Shown here: piece by piece, positions 7,911-14,097 of the stretch
Layout of the letters: every line of letters starts with the position of its first letter
Position numbering within the stretch: position 1 is the first letter of the stretch
Assembly: GCA_003219335.1 (NCBI GenBank)
Contig: QHOF01000066.1
Coordinates: 1 to 14,727, forward strand
Reading direction: 5' to 3'
Origin: Verrucomicrobiota bacterium
Lineage (GTDB): Bacteria > Verrucomicrobiota > Verrucomicrobiia > Chthoniobacterales > UBA10450
Length of the DNA stretch: 14,727 bases
Notes under the pieces: generated by a model
Told to the model about the DNA's origin: nothing
Seen by the model: the letters and a program-made list of their open reading frames with translations, nothing else
The model's database searches: none
Position numbers and translations under genes: made by a program

Positions 7911-7962
7911 GTAAGGTTAGCGCACGCGTCTCGCGTGCTGGCGAAGCCGTCTCGGGTTTCGC
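7911..7962 (+). repeat. Dispersed GC-rich palindromic repeat, copy 1
   Basis: Located 17 bases after the D-amino-acid oxidase stop. The first half (7911-7941) contains AGCGCACGCGTCTCGCGTGC. The second half (7941-7962) is a hairpin with an 8-bp stem GCGAAGCC/GGTTTCGC that leads into T-rich DNA (AAAGTTTTCTTC, later TTTTTT), so it may also terminate the oxidase transcript. The first half matches the inverted copy at 8058-8087 with only about three differences. Confidence 0.7.
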
Positions 7963-8037
7963 AAAGTTTTCTTCTTCTCGATTTTTTATGTGGAAATAGA
8001 GCGCGCTTCCATGCAGCGTTGCTTTGAGAAAAAGATC

Positions 8038-8087
8038 GTTTCGGCGTGACGCCGAAACCAGCACGCGAGACGCGCGCGCTACCCTAC
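8038..8087 (-). repeat. Dispersed GC-rich palindromic repeat, copy 2 (inverted)
   Basis: Read on the minus strand it starts GTAGGGTAGCGCGCGCGTCT at 8087, continues CGCGTGCTGG to 8058, and ends in a hairpin GTTTCGGCGT-c-ACGCCGAAAC (8058-8038) with a 10-bp exact stem. It is an inverted near-copy of 7911-7941. The TAG stop of the crystallin-like gene (8086-8084) lies within its first five bases, so the repeat abuts or defines the end of that gene. The hairpin could help end its transcript. Confidence 0.7.
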
Positions 8088-8482
8088 GTCAGCGCGATGC
8101 ACTGGAAAGAGCTCACCACATCGTCGGGGCCTTTTTCGGCGAAGAAGCTTTCGTAATAGCCGGGGCCGAGATCCCAATATGGGCCCTTGTAATAATCGTC
8201 GCGATAAAATCGCCACACCCCGCTGACCACGATCAGACAGCTGATCCGATCGTTCCAATAATCGCCGATGTAATGAAAACTCAGGTTGGTACGCGCGTAG
8301 GCTCCAGCAAATCCGGCGTGGTCGTAAAGCACCAGCTCAGGCAGCCGTATATGCTCTGTCACCATCGGCGCTTCCACTTTTCCCGCGGCGGAAGCGTGAT
8401 AGCTCAGCGGACCAACTTTCCATTTCATGTCGATGATGCAGCCGTTTTCGGGCGCCAATTCAGTTTTGGGTATTCGTGGCAT
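8084..8482 (-). CDS. Beta/gamma-crystallin domain protein
   Basis: A 132-residue protein whose second part (about 49-130) fits one beta/gamma-crystallin domain made of two Greek-key motifs. Each starts with a Tyr-containing strand: LVLYDHAGFAGAYARTN (50-66) and WRFYRDDYYKGPYWDLGPG (90-108). Each is followed by the paired calcium-binding sequence (N/D)(N/D)xx(S/T)S: NDRISC at 77-82, with Cys in place of the last Ser, and an exact DDVVSS at 120-125. Bacterial members bind Ca2+ and are often extracellular or stress-related, but no signal peptide is visible here. The first 48 residues are unassigned. The start is uncertain: ATG 8482 has no Shine-Dalgarno sequence and Met19 (8428) is an alternative. 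The stop codon lies in a dispersed repeat. The family call is from motif reading alone. Confidence 0.75.
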   Translation of the reverse strand: MPRIPKTELAPENGCIIDMKWKVGPLSYHASAAGKVEAPMVTEHIRLPELVLYDHAGFAGAYARTNLSFHYIGDYWNDRISCLIVVSGVWRFYRDDYYKGPYWDLGPGYYESFFAEKGPDDVVSSFQCIALT

Positions 8483-8618
8483 AAGCGTGTTTGGGCGATG
8501 GTTTCCTCTAATTGATCAAATGAAATCTGCTCTGTCGAGCAAAGAGATTACGACAAACGATTTTTTGGAAAGCGCTGATCAAGCGATCAGGATGGCCGGC
8601 TCCACGGCAGCCTTGCCT

Positions 8619-9167
8619 TCACTGGCTTTTTGCCCATCCGATCACGCCACAGGCAACGCGCGCGCCGGAGTCGCCGGACGGCTGAGACTTCAGATCGTCC
8701 GCTTTCGCATGCACCACCACCGAGCGTCCGATCACCGACTGCTGGTCATTTGTGAGCGAGATTTGATGGTCCAGATACTCCAACTTCGCTTTGCCAGAAG
8801 CGTCGGCTTCCACATTTCCCATGTCGCCCACATGCCGCTCGACTGCGTCTGGACCGGCGTGCGGTTTGTTGGTTGGATTAAAATGAGCGCCAGCGGAACT
8901 GGCATCGGCCGCGCTACAATCGCCGAATTCATGAACGTGAAAGCCATGGTTGCCAGGAGTCAGGCCTGTTATCTCTGCCTGGACCTGCACGCCATCGGCA
9001 ACTTCGGTAAATGTGACCGTGCCGCTCAATTTGTTGCCCGCTGTGGGATGAAGCACCGCAATCGCCTTTAATGGAGCCGACGATTTCTCCTCCGTCTGCG
9101 CCTGCGCAGTGAAACCCGCGAACGATAAAAAAATCAGTCCAATTAACGAAGCTCGAAAAGAATTCAT
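8619..9167 (-). CDS. sodC: Periplasmic Cu/Zn superoxide dismutase
   Basis: A 182-residue enzyme that dismutates superoxide to oxygen and peroxide. Residues 1-23 are a signal peptide ending AQA-Q, so it acts in the periplasm. All metal ligands are present: copper His77, His79, His95 and His153; zinc His95, His103, His112 and Asp115 (motifs GFHVHEFGDCS, GAHFNP, HAGPDAVERHVGDMGN, VVVHAKADD). Cys84 and Cys173 would form the conserved disulfide, and Arg170 is the active-site arginine that guides superoxide. The start at 9167 was chosen because it gives the signal peptide and has AGAG about 8 bases upstream; the longer frame from 9218 adds 17 non-signal residues. It stands alone between repeat-rich gaps: 199 bases from the upstream gene and 136 from the crystallin gene. 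It appears intact and functional. Confidence 0.95.
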   Translation of the reverse strand: MNSFRASLIGLIFLSFAGFTAQAQTEEKSSAPLKAIAVLHPTAGNKLSGTVTFTEVADGVQVQAEITGLTPGNHGFHVHEFGDCSAADASSAGAHFNPTNKPHAGPDAVERHVGDMGNVEADASGKAKLEYLDHQISLTNDQQSVIGRSVVVHAKADDLKSQPSGDSGARVACGVIGWAKSQ

Positions 9168-9239
9168 ATTAACATCTCTATTTCGCAACGCTGGAGAAGT
9201 CCGGTCGCATCCCATCAATCCCAGTCGGGTTAAGGCGCT

Positions 9240-9268
9240 ACAGCGCGCACTGCTGTAGTGTGCGCTGT
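9240..9268. repeat. Imperfect palindrome upstream of sodC
   Basis: ACAGCGCGCACT (9240-9251) pairs with AGTGTGCGCTGT (9257-9268) around the loop GCTGT, a 12-bp stem with one non-Watson-Crick position. An alternative shorter fold CTACAGC/GCTGTAG (9238-9244 with 9252-9258) shares the same bases, so the element could switch between two forms. It overlaps the larger inverted repeat 9263-9320. Confidence 0.6.
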
Positions 9269-9320
9269 CCTCAGCGCAAGGGGTCTTAGCCAGCTATCAC
9301 GATCCCCGCTGAGGACAGCG
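9263..9320. repeat. Inverted repeat with exact 14-bp arms
   Basis: CGCTGTCCTCAGCG (9263-9276) and its exact reverse complement (9307-9320) enclose 30 bases; GGGG (9280-9283) and CCCC (9304-9307) can extend the pairing. It lies in the 199-base gap between the cysteine-rich gene and sodC. There is T6 at 9334-9339 on the plus strand, but both neighbours are on the minus strand, so it is not placed as their terminator. Probably a dispersed repeat. Confidence 0.65.
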
Positions 9321-9366
9321 GACGCTCCAGCCGTTTTTTCGAGCGAGCGGGTTTCTCGAAGGTTTT

Positions 9367-9600
9367 CTAGGCGCGGTCTTTCAATTGCGTTTTACCGGCC
9401 GTGCGCGCGCAGTGGACGCAACAGAAAATCTGTCCGTCCGCTTCGACGCCATGTCCGACGATCCGGCAGTTGCAATGCGGGCAAACCGGCGCCAGCGCGT
9501 GGATCGCGCACTCGAAGCTGTCGAAGGTGTGATGCTTCCCGCCAACGACTACTTCGAACGCCTTGTCATACTCATTCTCGCAAACTTCACATGTAGCCAT
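9367..9600 (-). CDS. Small cysteine-rich zinc-binding protein (prokaryotic metallothionein-like)
   Basis: A 77-residue cytoplasmic protein with nine Cys (4, 7, 31, 40, 43, 45, 60, 61, 64) and several His. They are arranged as CxxC (4-7), a lone Cys31 in FDSFECAIH, CPHCNC (40-45) and CCVHC (60-64), which is enough for two or more zinc sites. The pattern, with the opening MATCEVCENEYDKAF and the central DSFECAIHALAP, resembles a widespread bacterial family often annotated as hypothetical or prokaryotic metallothionein. The function is not established; metal binding is inferred from the Cys spacing. The ATG at 9600 is the only sensible start. It is divergent from the YbaK gene, with 161 bases between the starts, and is followed by the sodC gene on the same strand after a repeat-filled gap. 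A competing plus-strand frame over the same DNA has no family features. Confidence 0.75.
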   Translation of the reverse strand: MATCEVCENEYDKAFEVVVGGKHHTFDSFECAIHALAPVCPHCNCRIVGHGVEADGQIFCCVHCARTAGKTQLKDRA

Positions 9601-9761
9601 ACACGAATGTTTCGCGCCCCGTGAGCTCCGCGGCGGTGTTCAGTTTAGTATTGCGAATGGAACTTGAGCCTTTCGATGCAGCCTCCCCTAGCTGCAACGC
9701 TCGCCTTATTCAAGAAGTAGAGATACATCTGGAAAGTGATACTTTTCTCTGCGAGGCGCCT

Positions 9762-10232
9762 ATGGAAATACCAAAACGACTGATCGATTGTTTAAATGAA
9801 AACAAGGTGCGATACGAAATCCTGCATCACCCTGAGGCGGTGACTGCGCAACGAATCGCCCAGGCCGAGCACGTCAAAGGCCGGCATCATGCCAAAGTGG
9901 TCATGATCAAGTCGGGAGAGCATCATTTGATGATGGTGCTGCCGGCAGATCACCAAATCGATCTGGAAAAAGTCGAGAAAGCAATCGGTAAAGCCTGTTC
10001 GGAATTCAAGGCGCTATTCGGCGACTGCGCCATTGGTGCGATGCCGCCCTTTGGGAATCTCTATGGTCTGCCAACCTACGTGGACAAGAATCTGGCGGAA
10101 CAGGACTACATCGTCTTCGAAGCGGGCACGCACACCGACGCAATTAAAATGAGCTACAGCGATTACGAAAAGATCGTAAAGCCAAAGGTCGCGGAGCTGG
10201 CCATCAAGCTTCAGCCGATGAAAGGAGCTTAA
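9762..10232 (+). CDS. YbaK/EbsC-family aminoacyl-tRNA deacylase
   Basis: A 156-residue protein of the YbaK/ProX tRNA-editing fold, which hydrolyses mischarged aminoacyl-tRNAs in the cytoplasm. Visible family features are the opening helix (PKRLIDCLNENKVRYEILHHP, where the last His-Pro is typical), a conserved Lys45 in GRHHAKVVMIK, the loop GAMPPFGNLYGLP (92-104) and GTHTDAIKMSYSDYEK (122-137). The amino acid edited cannot be told from sequence. The ATG at 9762 was chosen: it matches the family N-terminus and has GAGG 5 bases upstream (9753-9756). A GTG at 9621 in the same frame would add 47 residues without family features. It is the first gene of a same-strand run, with a 37-base gap to the nfeD-type gene. 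Confidence 0.88.
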   Translation: MEIPKRLIDCLNENKVRYEILHHPEAVTAQRIAQAEHVKGRHHAKVVMIKSGEHHLMMVLPADHQIDLEKVEKAIGKACSEFKALFGDCAIGAMPPFGNLYGLPTYVDKNLAEQDYIVFEAGTHTDAIKMSYSDYEKIVKPKVAELAIKLQPMKGA

Positions 10233-10269
10233 GCACGCGGAGAGGCGCGCGACGATTCGGATCAAGCGA

Positions 10270-11562
10270 ATGAAGACTGCGTTGACAAGCCTGGTTCTCT
10301 GGCTGGCTTGCGCGACGGCGCCAACAACCTTCGCGGCGGAGAAAGTTTCGCTTATCAAGATCGATGGAGCGATTGGGCCCGCGACGGCTACCTACATTTC
10401 GCGCAGCATTGAAGAGGCCCGGACACAAAATGCGCAGTGCCTGGTCATTCAACTCAACACGCCGGGCGGTCTGCTCGATTCGACGCAAAAGATTGTGCAA
10501 AGCTTTTTGGGTTCGCCCGTGCCGGTAGTGGTTTACGTTGCACCGACTGGCGCGACCGCAACCAGCGCGGGTTGTTTCATCACTATTGCTGCCAGCGTGG
10601 CGGCCATGGCGCCCGCCACTACCATTGGCGCGGCCCATCCGGTTTCAATCGGCGGCTTTCCCAGCGGCGGCGAAGAGAAGCCGGACGAAACGATGAAGCA
10701 GAAGCTGGAGAATTTTTCGGTCAGCTACATCGAAACAATCGCCGGTAAGCGCCAACGCAATGTTGAATGGGCCAAATCCGCCGTGAAAGAGAGCGCATCG
10801 ATCACCGCCGAGAAAGCGCTGGAATTGAAAGTCATTGATCTGATCGCCACTGATATGTCCGACCTGTTACAAAAATTGAATGGGCGCATAGTGGACGGCA
10901 AATCGTTGAAGACCGCTGGCGCCGAGGTGGCCGAGGTAAAGATGTCACCCGCGGAGCGGGTTTTTCAAAAACTGTGGCGACCCGAGGTGATGTTCATTCT
11001 AATGCTCATCGCGATTTACGGAATCATCGGCGAGCTGACGACGCCGGGCGCCATCCTTCCGGGCGTGGTCGGCGCGATCGCATTGATCCTTGCGCTTTAT
11101 CTGGCGGCGATTCTGCCTGTTAATGTGACCGGGCTTGTGTTGATCGCGCTCGCACTGATGCTGTTCATTATTGACGTTTATGCGACTACGCATGGCGTGC
11201 TAACGGTCGGGGGAGTCATCGCATTTCTCATCGGTTCGCTCATGCTCTTCAACCGCGCCGATCCGCTGTTTCGTTTGTCGCTCAACTACATTATTCCAGC
11301 CACCCTGGTCACCGCGGCGTTCTTCGTTTTCGTAATTGGAAAAGGCCTGCGCGCCCAACTGCTGCCGGTGAAGGTGGGAAAGGAAACACTCATTGGAAAA
11401 ATAGTGACCGCACTGACGCCAATCGACTCGCGCGGCGGCCGCATCTTTGTCGAAGGCGAATATTGGAATGCGGTGAGCGATACGCCTATCGAAAAAGACC
11501 AGCAGGCTGAGATTGCAGCAGTGCAAGGGTTGATAGTAAAACTGAAAGCCAAAGGAAAATAA
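10270..11562 (+). CDS. nfeD: NfeD-family membrane serine protease (ClpP-like domain)
   Basis: A 430-residue full-length NfeD (1510-N type). Residues 1-22 are a signal peptide. Residues about 24-200 form a ClpP/SppA-like protease domain with NTPGGLLDSTQKI (63-75) and the nucleophile Ser99 in ATSAGCFI; Lys145 in KLENFS is the likely general base by analogy with archaeal PH1510, where a Ser-Lys dyad acts. Four to five membrane segments follow (about 240-256, 262-283, 286-302, 310-327, 342-358), then a C-terminal OB-fold domain (about 368-428). The archaeal enzyme cleaves the hydrophobic C-terminus of its slipin partner, and the slipin gene here starts 4 bases after this stop. The protein should sit in the cytoplasmic membrane and take part in membrane quality control. 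The ATG at 10270 gives a good signal peptide; the nearest purine-rich stretch is about 20 bases upstream. Confidence 0.92.
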   Translation: MKTALTSLVLWLACATAPTTFAAEKVSLIKIDGAIGPATATYISRSIEEARTQNAQCLVIQLNTPGGLLDSTQKIVQSFLGSPVPVVVYVAPTGATATSAGCFITIAASVAAMAPATTIGAAHPVSIGGFPSGGEEKPDETMKQKLENFSVSYIETIAGKRQRNVEWAKSAVKESASITAEKALELKVIDLIATDMSDLLQKLNGRIVDGKSLKTAGAEVAEVKMSPAERVFQKLWRPEVMFILMLIAIYGIIGELTTPGAILPGVVGAIALILALYLAAILPVNVTGLVLIALALMLFIIDVYATTHGVLTVGGVIAFLIGSLMLFNRADPLFRLSLNYIIPATLVTAAFFVFVIGKGLRAQLLPVKVGKETLIGKIVTALTPIDSRGGRIFVEGEYWNAVSDTPIEKDQQAEIAAVQGLIVKLKAKGK

Positions 11563-11566
11563 GACC

Positions 11567-12352
11567 ATGGAACTAATCGAAACGTTGCCGCGATTGCTCA
11601 GCTGGGCCGTGCCCATCATTATTCTCGCCATCATCATCCTGCCGCAGGCGATCCGTATCCTGCGCGAATACGAACGCGGCGTGATTTTTCGGCTCGGAAA
11701 ATTACTCGGCGCCAAAGGGCCGGGATTGATTTTCCTCATCCCGATTGTCGATCGGATGGTGCGAATGGATCTGCGCGTCGTCACCATCAGCGTCGAGAAG
11801 CAGGAGGTAATGACGCGTGACAACGTGCCGGTGACGGTCGACGCGGTTGTTTATTTCCGCGTGGTCGATCCGCAAGCCGCGGTCGTGAAAGTGGAGAACT
11901 TTCTCAAAGCCACCTCGCTGATGTCGCAGACGACGCTGCGCAGCGTGCTCGGCCAGGCCCCGTTGGATGACCTGCTTTCGCAGCGCGAGGCGATCAACCT
12001 GAAGTTGCAGGAGATCATCGACCGGCAAACCGAACCATGGGGGGTGAAAGTCACGGCGGTCGAGGTCAAGGATGTGGCGCTGCCCGACACCATGAAGCGC
12101 GCCATGGCCAAGCAGGCCGAAGCCGAGCGCGAGCGGCGCGCTAAGATCGTCAATGCCGAGGGCGAATTTCAAGCTGCTGAAAAAATGGTGCAGGCCGCGG
12201 CGATGATGAGCAAGGAGCCGATTGCGCTGCAACTGCGCTTCCTGCAAACGATGCGCGAAATCTCCAGCGAACATAACACCACAACCTTTTTTCCCCTTCC
12301 GATCGATCTCTTGACGGCACTAATCAAAAAGGGCGAACCGCCCGGGCCATAG
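11567..12352 (+). CDS. Slipin/stomatin-like SPFH membrane protein
   Basis: A 261-residue SPFH-family protein. One N-terminal membrane segment (about 8-28, rich in Ile) is followed by the slipin signature REYERGVIFRLGKLLG (33-48) and the SPFH domain with GPGLIFLIPIVDRMVRMDLR, VTRD-type TRDNVPVTVDAVVYFRV (83-99) and LRSVLGQAPLDDLLSQRE. A helical, Ala/Glu-rich region (about 175-215, KQAEAERERRAKIVNAEGE) would support oligomers. Slipins form membrane rafts or cages and are substrates or regulators of the NfeD protease. The gene is 4 bases after the nfeD stop with GGA 10 bases before the ATG, so the two are almost certainly co-transcribed and act together. A hydrophobic C-terminal segment, FFPLPIDLLTALI (241-253), fits the known protease target region. 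Confidence 0.94.
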   Translation: MELIETLPRLLSWAVPIIILAIIILPQAIRILREYERGVIFRLGKLLGAKGPGLIFLIPIVDRMVRMDLRVVTISVEKQEVMTRDNVPVTVDAVVYFRVVDPQAAVVKVENFLKATSLMSQTTLRSVLGQAPLDDLLSQREAINLKLQEIIDRQTEPWGVKVTAVEVKDVALPDTMKRAMAKQAEAERERRAKIVNAEGEFQAAEKMVQAAAMMSKEPIALQLRFLQTMREISSEHNTTTFFPLPIDLLTALIKKGEPPGP

Positions 12353-12367
12353 GACGGAGAAAACGCT

Positions 12368-12393
12368 CAACGTCCAAAGCCCAACGTCCAAAG
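12368..12393 (+). repeat. Short direct repeat ahead of the kinase gene
   Basis: CAACGTCCAAAG occurs twice (12368-12379 and 12382-12393) with a 14-base period, filling most of the 46-base gap between the slipin stop and the TTG start of the next gene. The function is unknown; it may be a remnant of a longer tandem repeat. It ends 5 bases before the start codon, so a normal ribosome-binding site is missing. Confidence 0.6.
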
Positions 12394-12398
12394 TTCAA

Positions 12399-14087
12399 TT
12401 GGCAGAAATCGCCCGATCAAAGTCCCAGGAGCGGCTGATTGCTTTTCTCGAATCGCCTGGTTCATACCCGCACCGACCGGCGGAAGTGCGCGCGATTCAA
12501 ACCCACATCTCATGGGTTTTCATCGCGTCGCCGTTTGTCTTCAAAGTGAAAAAGCCGGTAAATCTCGGCTTTCTTGATTTCAGCACGCTGGAAAGACGCC
12601 GCCACTTTTGCCAGCGCGAGATTGCATTGAATCGGCGGCTTGCTTCGGAAGTCTATCTGGAAGTCGTTCCAATTTACAAAACTGATTCTGGTTTTTCTTT
12701 CAAGCCATCGAGAGACGTCGTCGAGTACGCTGTCAAAATGAAAGAACTGCCGCACAGCGGGCATGCCCGCCGTAGCCTTGGCGAAGGCGGGTTCTTAAAC
12801 GAATTACTCGTAAAAAATCTGGTCGGTGAAAAGGAGATTAACCGCGTGATTTCCACCCTGCGCCAATTTTACCAGGCTGAAACTCCCACGCTCGAGATCG
12901 AGCATTGGGGTACCCCCGAAAAGTTAAAGATCAGCACGGACGAAAATTTCACACAGGTTGAGCCTTTCGTTAGCAAAACAATTTCATCCGCCGCCTTCGA
13001 AGCGATTCGCCATTACACGAACCAGTTCTACATCGCGAATGAAAACTTGTTCCGCAAACGCATTCAGCAGCACCGAATTCTCGATTGCCATGGCGACTTG
13101 CATCTCGATCACGTTCATCTCAGTCCGGCAGCGACCACCATCTTTGATTGCATTGAGTTTAACGACCGATTCCGTTTCATCGATGTCGCCAACGATCTCG
13201 CGTTTCTCGCGATGGATTTCGATTTCGAAGGCCGAAGCGACTTGGGAAACCTCCTTCTCCGAGATGCTGCGCGTGAATTTCGCGATGCTGGGATGCTAAG
13301 GATCGCGAATTTCTATAAGTGTTATCGCGCCTTCGTCCGCGGAAAGGTGGACAGCATCCAGGCGACAGAGAAAGAAACGACAAATCCGCATCAGCACGAA
13401 AGACAAGCGGCTCGCTATTTTCGTCTCGCGCTTCGATATGCTATCGCCGGCTCGGAACCATTGATTCTTGTTGTGATGGGGCGGGTCGGCACAGGCAAGA
13501 GCACTATCGCGAAACGGCTCGCCAGCGAGTTGAACTGGCTGGTCTTTTCCTCGGACGAAATTCGCAAGACACTTGCCGATGTTCCGCTCACTCAACGAAC
13601 GTCGTCAGAATTGCGCGCCAAAATCTATTCGGCGCGAATGACGCCAAAAACTTATAGGAAGCTTCTGGAAGACGGGTTTGCCGCGATCGGCTGCTGTAGC
13701 CGAGGGCGCCGACCTCGACTGCTTCAACGTCGCAACGGCGTCATTCTGGACGCCACATTCTCGACGCGCGTTCTGCGTAAATTTCTCCGCGACGAATGCA
13801 GGAAAGCGAACGTGCCATTTCGGTTCATAGAACTCGAGGTCGATCCTGATGAAATCAAAAATCGGCTTAAGCTTCGGGATCAAAAAACGGCCGAAACGTC
13901 AGACGCTCGTCTCGAAGACTTCGATAAGTTGACCACTGCTTATCAGCCACCATCCGAACTCGCGCGTGATTTGATCAGAGTTTCTACGAATGCGTCGGTC
14001 TCCGACGCTGTGAAAGCAATCCTCCTCTGCTTGGCCGAGAAGCAATCAATTGTCGCCAACACCGCGGGGTCTGTCGAGCCTAGCTAG
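12399..14087 (+). CDS. APH-like kinase fused to P-loop (AAA_33/zeta-like) kinase domain
   Basis: A 562-residue two-domain protein. Residues about 10-345 resemble an aminoglycoside/choline phosphotransferase-like domain: QTHISWVFIASPFVFKVKKPVNLGFLDFSTL near the N-terminus, a catalytic loop HGDLHLDH (231-238) and a metal-site FDCIEFN (249-255). Residues about 355-550 are a P-loop kinase with Walker A GRVGTGKST (361-369), SSDEIRK (384-390) and LDATFS (450-455). Such fusions are common in bacteria, but the substrate is unknown; antibiotic resistance should not be assumed. The start is taken at TTG 12399, since no in-frame ATG occurs before residue 113, well inside the conserved domain, and upstream codons lead back into the slipin gene without a start. 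Two low-complexity insertions (about 118-131 and 431-445) coincide with palindromic repeats and do not break the frame. It may be the last gene of the ybaK-nfeD-slipin run. It ends 10 bases from the convergent endonuclease gene. Confidence 0.85.
   Translation: MAEIARSKSQERLIAFLESPGSYPHRPAEVRAIQTHISWVFIASPFVFKVKKPVNLGFLDFSTLERRRHFCQREIALNRRLASEVYLEVVPIYKTDSGFSFKPSRDVVEYAVKMKELPHSGHARRSLGEGGFLNELLVKNLVGEKEINRVISTLRQFYQAETPTLEIEHWGTPEKLKISTDENFTQVEPFVSKTISSAAFEAIRHYTNQFYIANENLFRKRIQQHRILDCHGDLHLDHVHLSPAATTIFDCIEFNDRFRFIDVANDLAFLAMDFDFEGRSDLGNLLLRDAAREFRDAGMLRIANFYKCYRAFVRGKVDSIQATEKETTNPHQHERQAARYFRLALRYAIAGSEPLILVVMGRVGTGKSTIAKRLASELNWLVFSSDEIRKTLADVPLTQRTSSELRAKIYSARMTPKTYRKLLEDGFAAIGCCSRGRRPRLLQRRNGVILDATFSTRVLRKFLRDECRKANVPFRFIELEVDPDEIKNRLKLRDQKTAETSDARLEDFDKLTTAYQPPSELARDLIRVSTNASVSDAVKAILLCLAEKQSIVANTAGSVEPS
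12765..12791. repeat. Palindromic element in frame in the kinase gene, first insert
   Basis: GCCCGCCGTAGCCTTGGCG (12765-12783) followed by AAGGCGGG (12784-12791). GCCTT (12775-12779) pairs with AAGGC (12784-12788) around GGCG, and CCCGCC (12766-12771) can instead pair with GGCGGG (12786-12791). It encodes ARRSLGEGG (residues 123-131), a stretch with no counterpart expected between the conserved EYAVKMKELP and FLNELLVKNLV. I recall similar GTAGCCTTGGCGAAGGCGGG units as dispersed repeats in related genomes, but this was not searched. Confidence 0.6.
13696..13722. repeat. Palindromic element in frame in the kinase gene, second insert
   Basis: GTAGCCGAGG (13696-13705) pairs with CCTCGACTGC (13713-13722) over 10 bp with one mismatch and one G-T pair, around a 7-base loop. 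It encodes about residues 433-442 within GCCSRGRRPRLLQR, an Arg/Cys-rich stretch that splits LEDGFAAI from NGVILDATFS, which are normally close together in this kinase family. The frame stays open. It differs from the first insert in sequence. Confidence 0.65.
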
Positions 14088-14097
14088 GCGGCTTCGT

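Noticed and set aside
8575..8590. CTGATC-AAGC-GATCAG hairpin after sodC as a terminator
   Set aside because: Only a 6-bp AT-containing stem with no following T-run on the minus strand; too weak to call. Nothing else is evident in the 8483-8618 gap.
7911..9320. CRISPR array
   Set aside because: The repeats are inverted or unique palindromes, not regularly spaced direct repeats with spacers, and no cas gene is present.
9258..9596. A plus-strand 112-residue frame over the cysteine-rich gene
   Set aside because: Arg-rich shadow without motifs; the minus-strand frame has paired Cys motifs and a sensible start.
9621..9761. GTG-started extension of the YbaK-like protein
   Set aside because: The 47 extra residues have no family similarity, and ATG 9762 has a GAGG at good spacing.
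11200..12274. Long minus-strand frames (207 and 190 residues) over nfeD and the slipin gene
   Set aside because: Both lie opposite well-supported genes and have biased Arg/His-rich composition with no family features.
12399..14087. Antibiotic-resistance gene reading of the APH-like domain
   Set aside because: APH-like folds act on many small molecules and the fusion with a P-loop kinase is common in bacteria without resistance; nothing in the sequence points to aminoglycosides.
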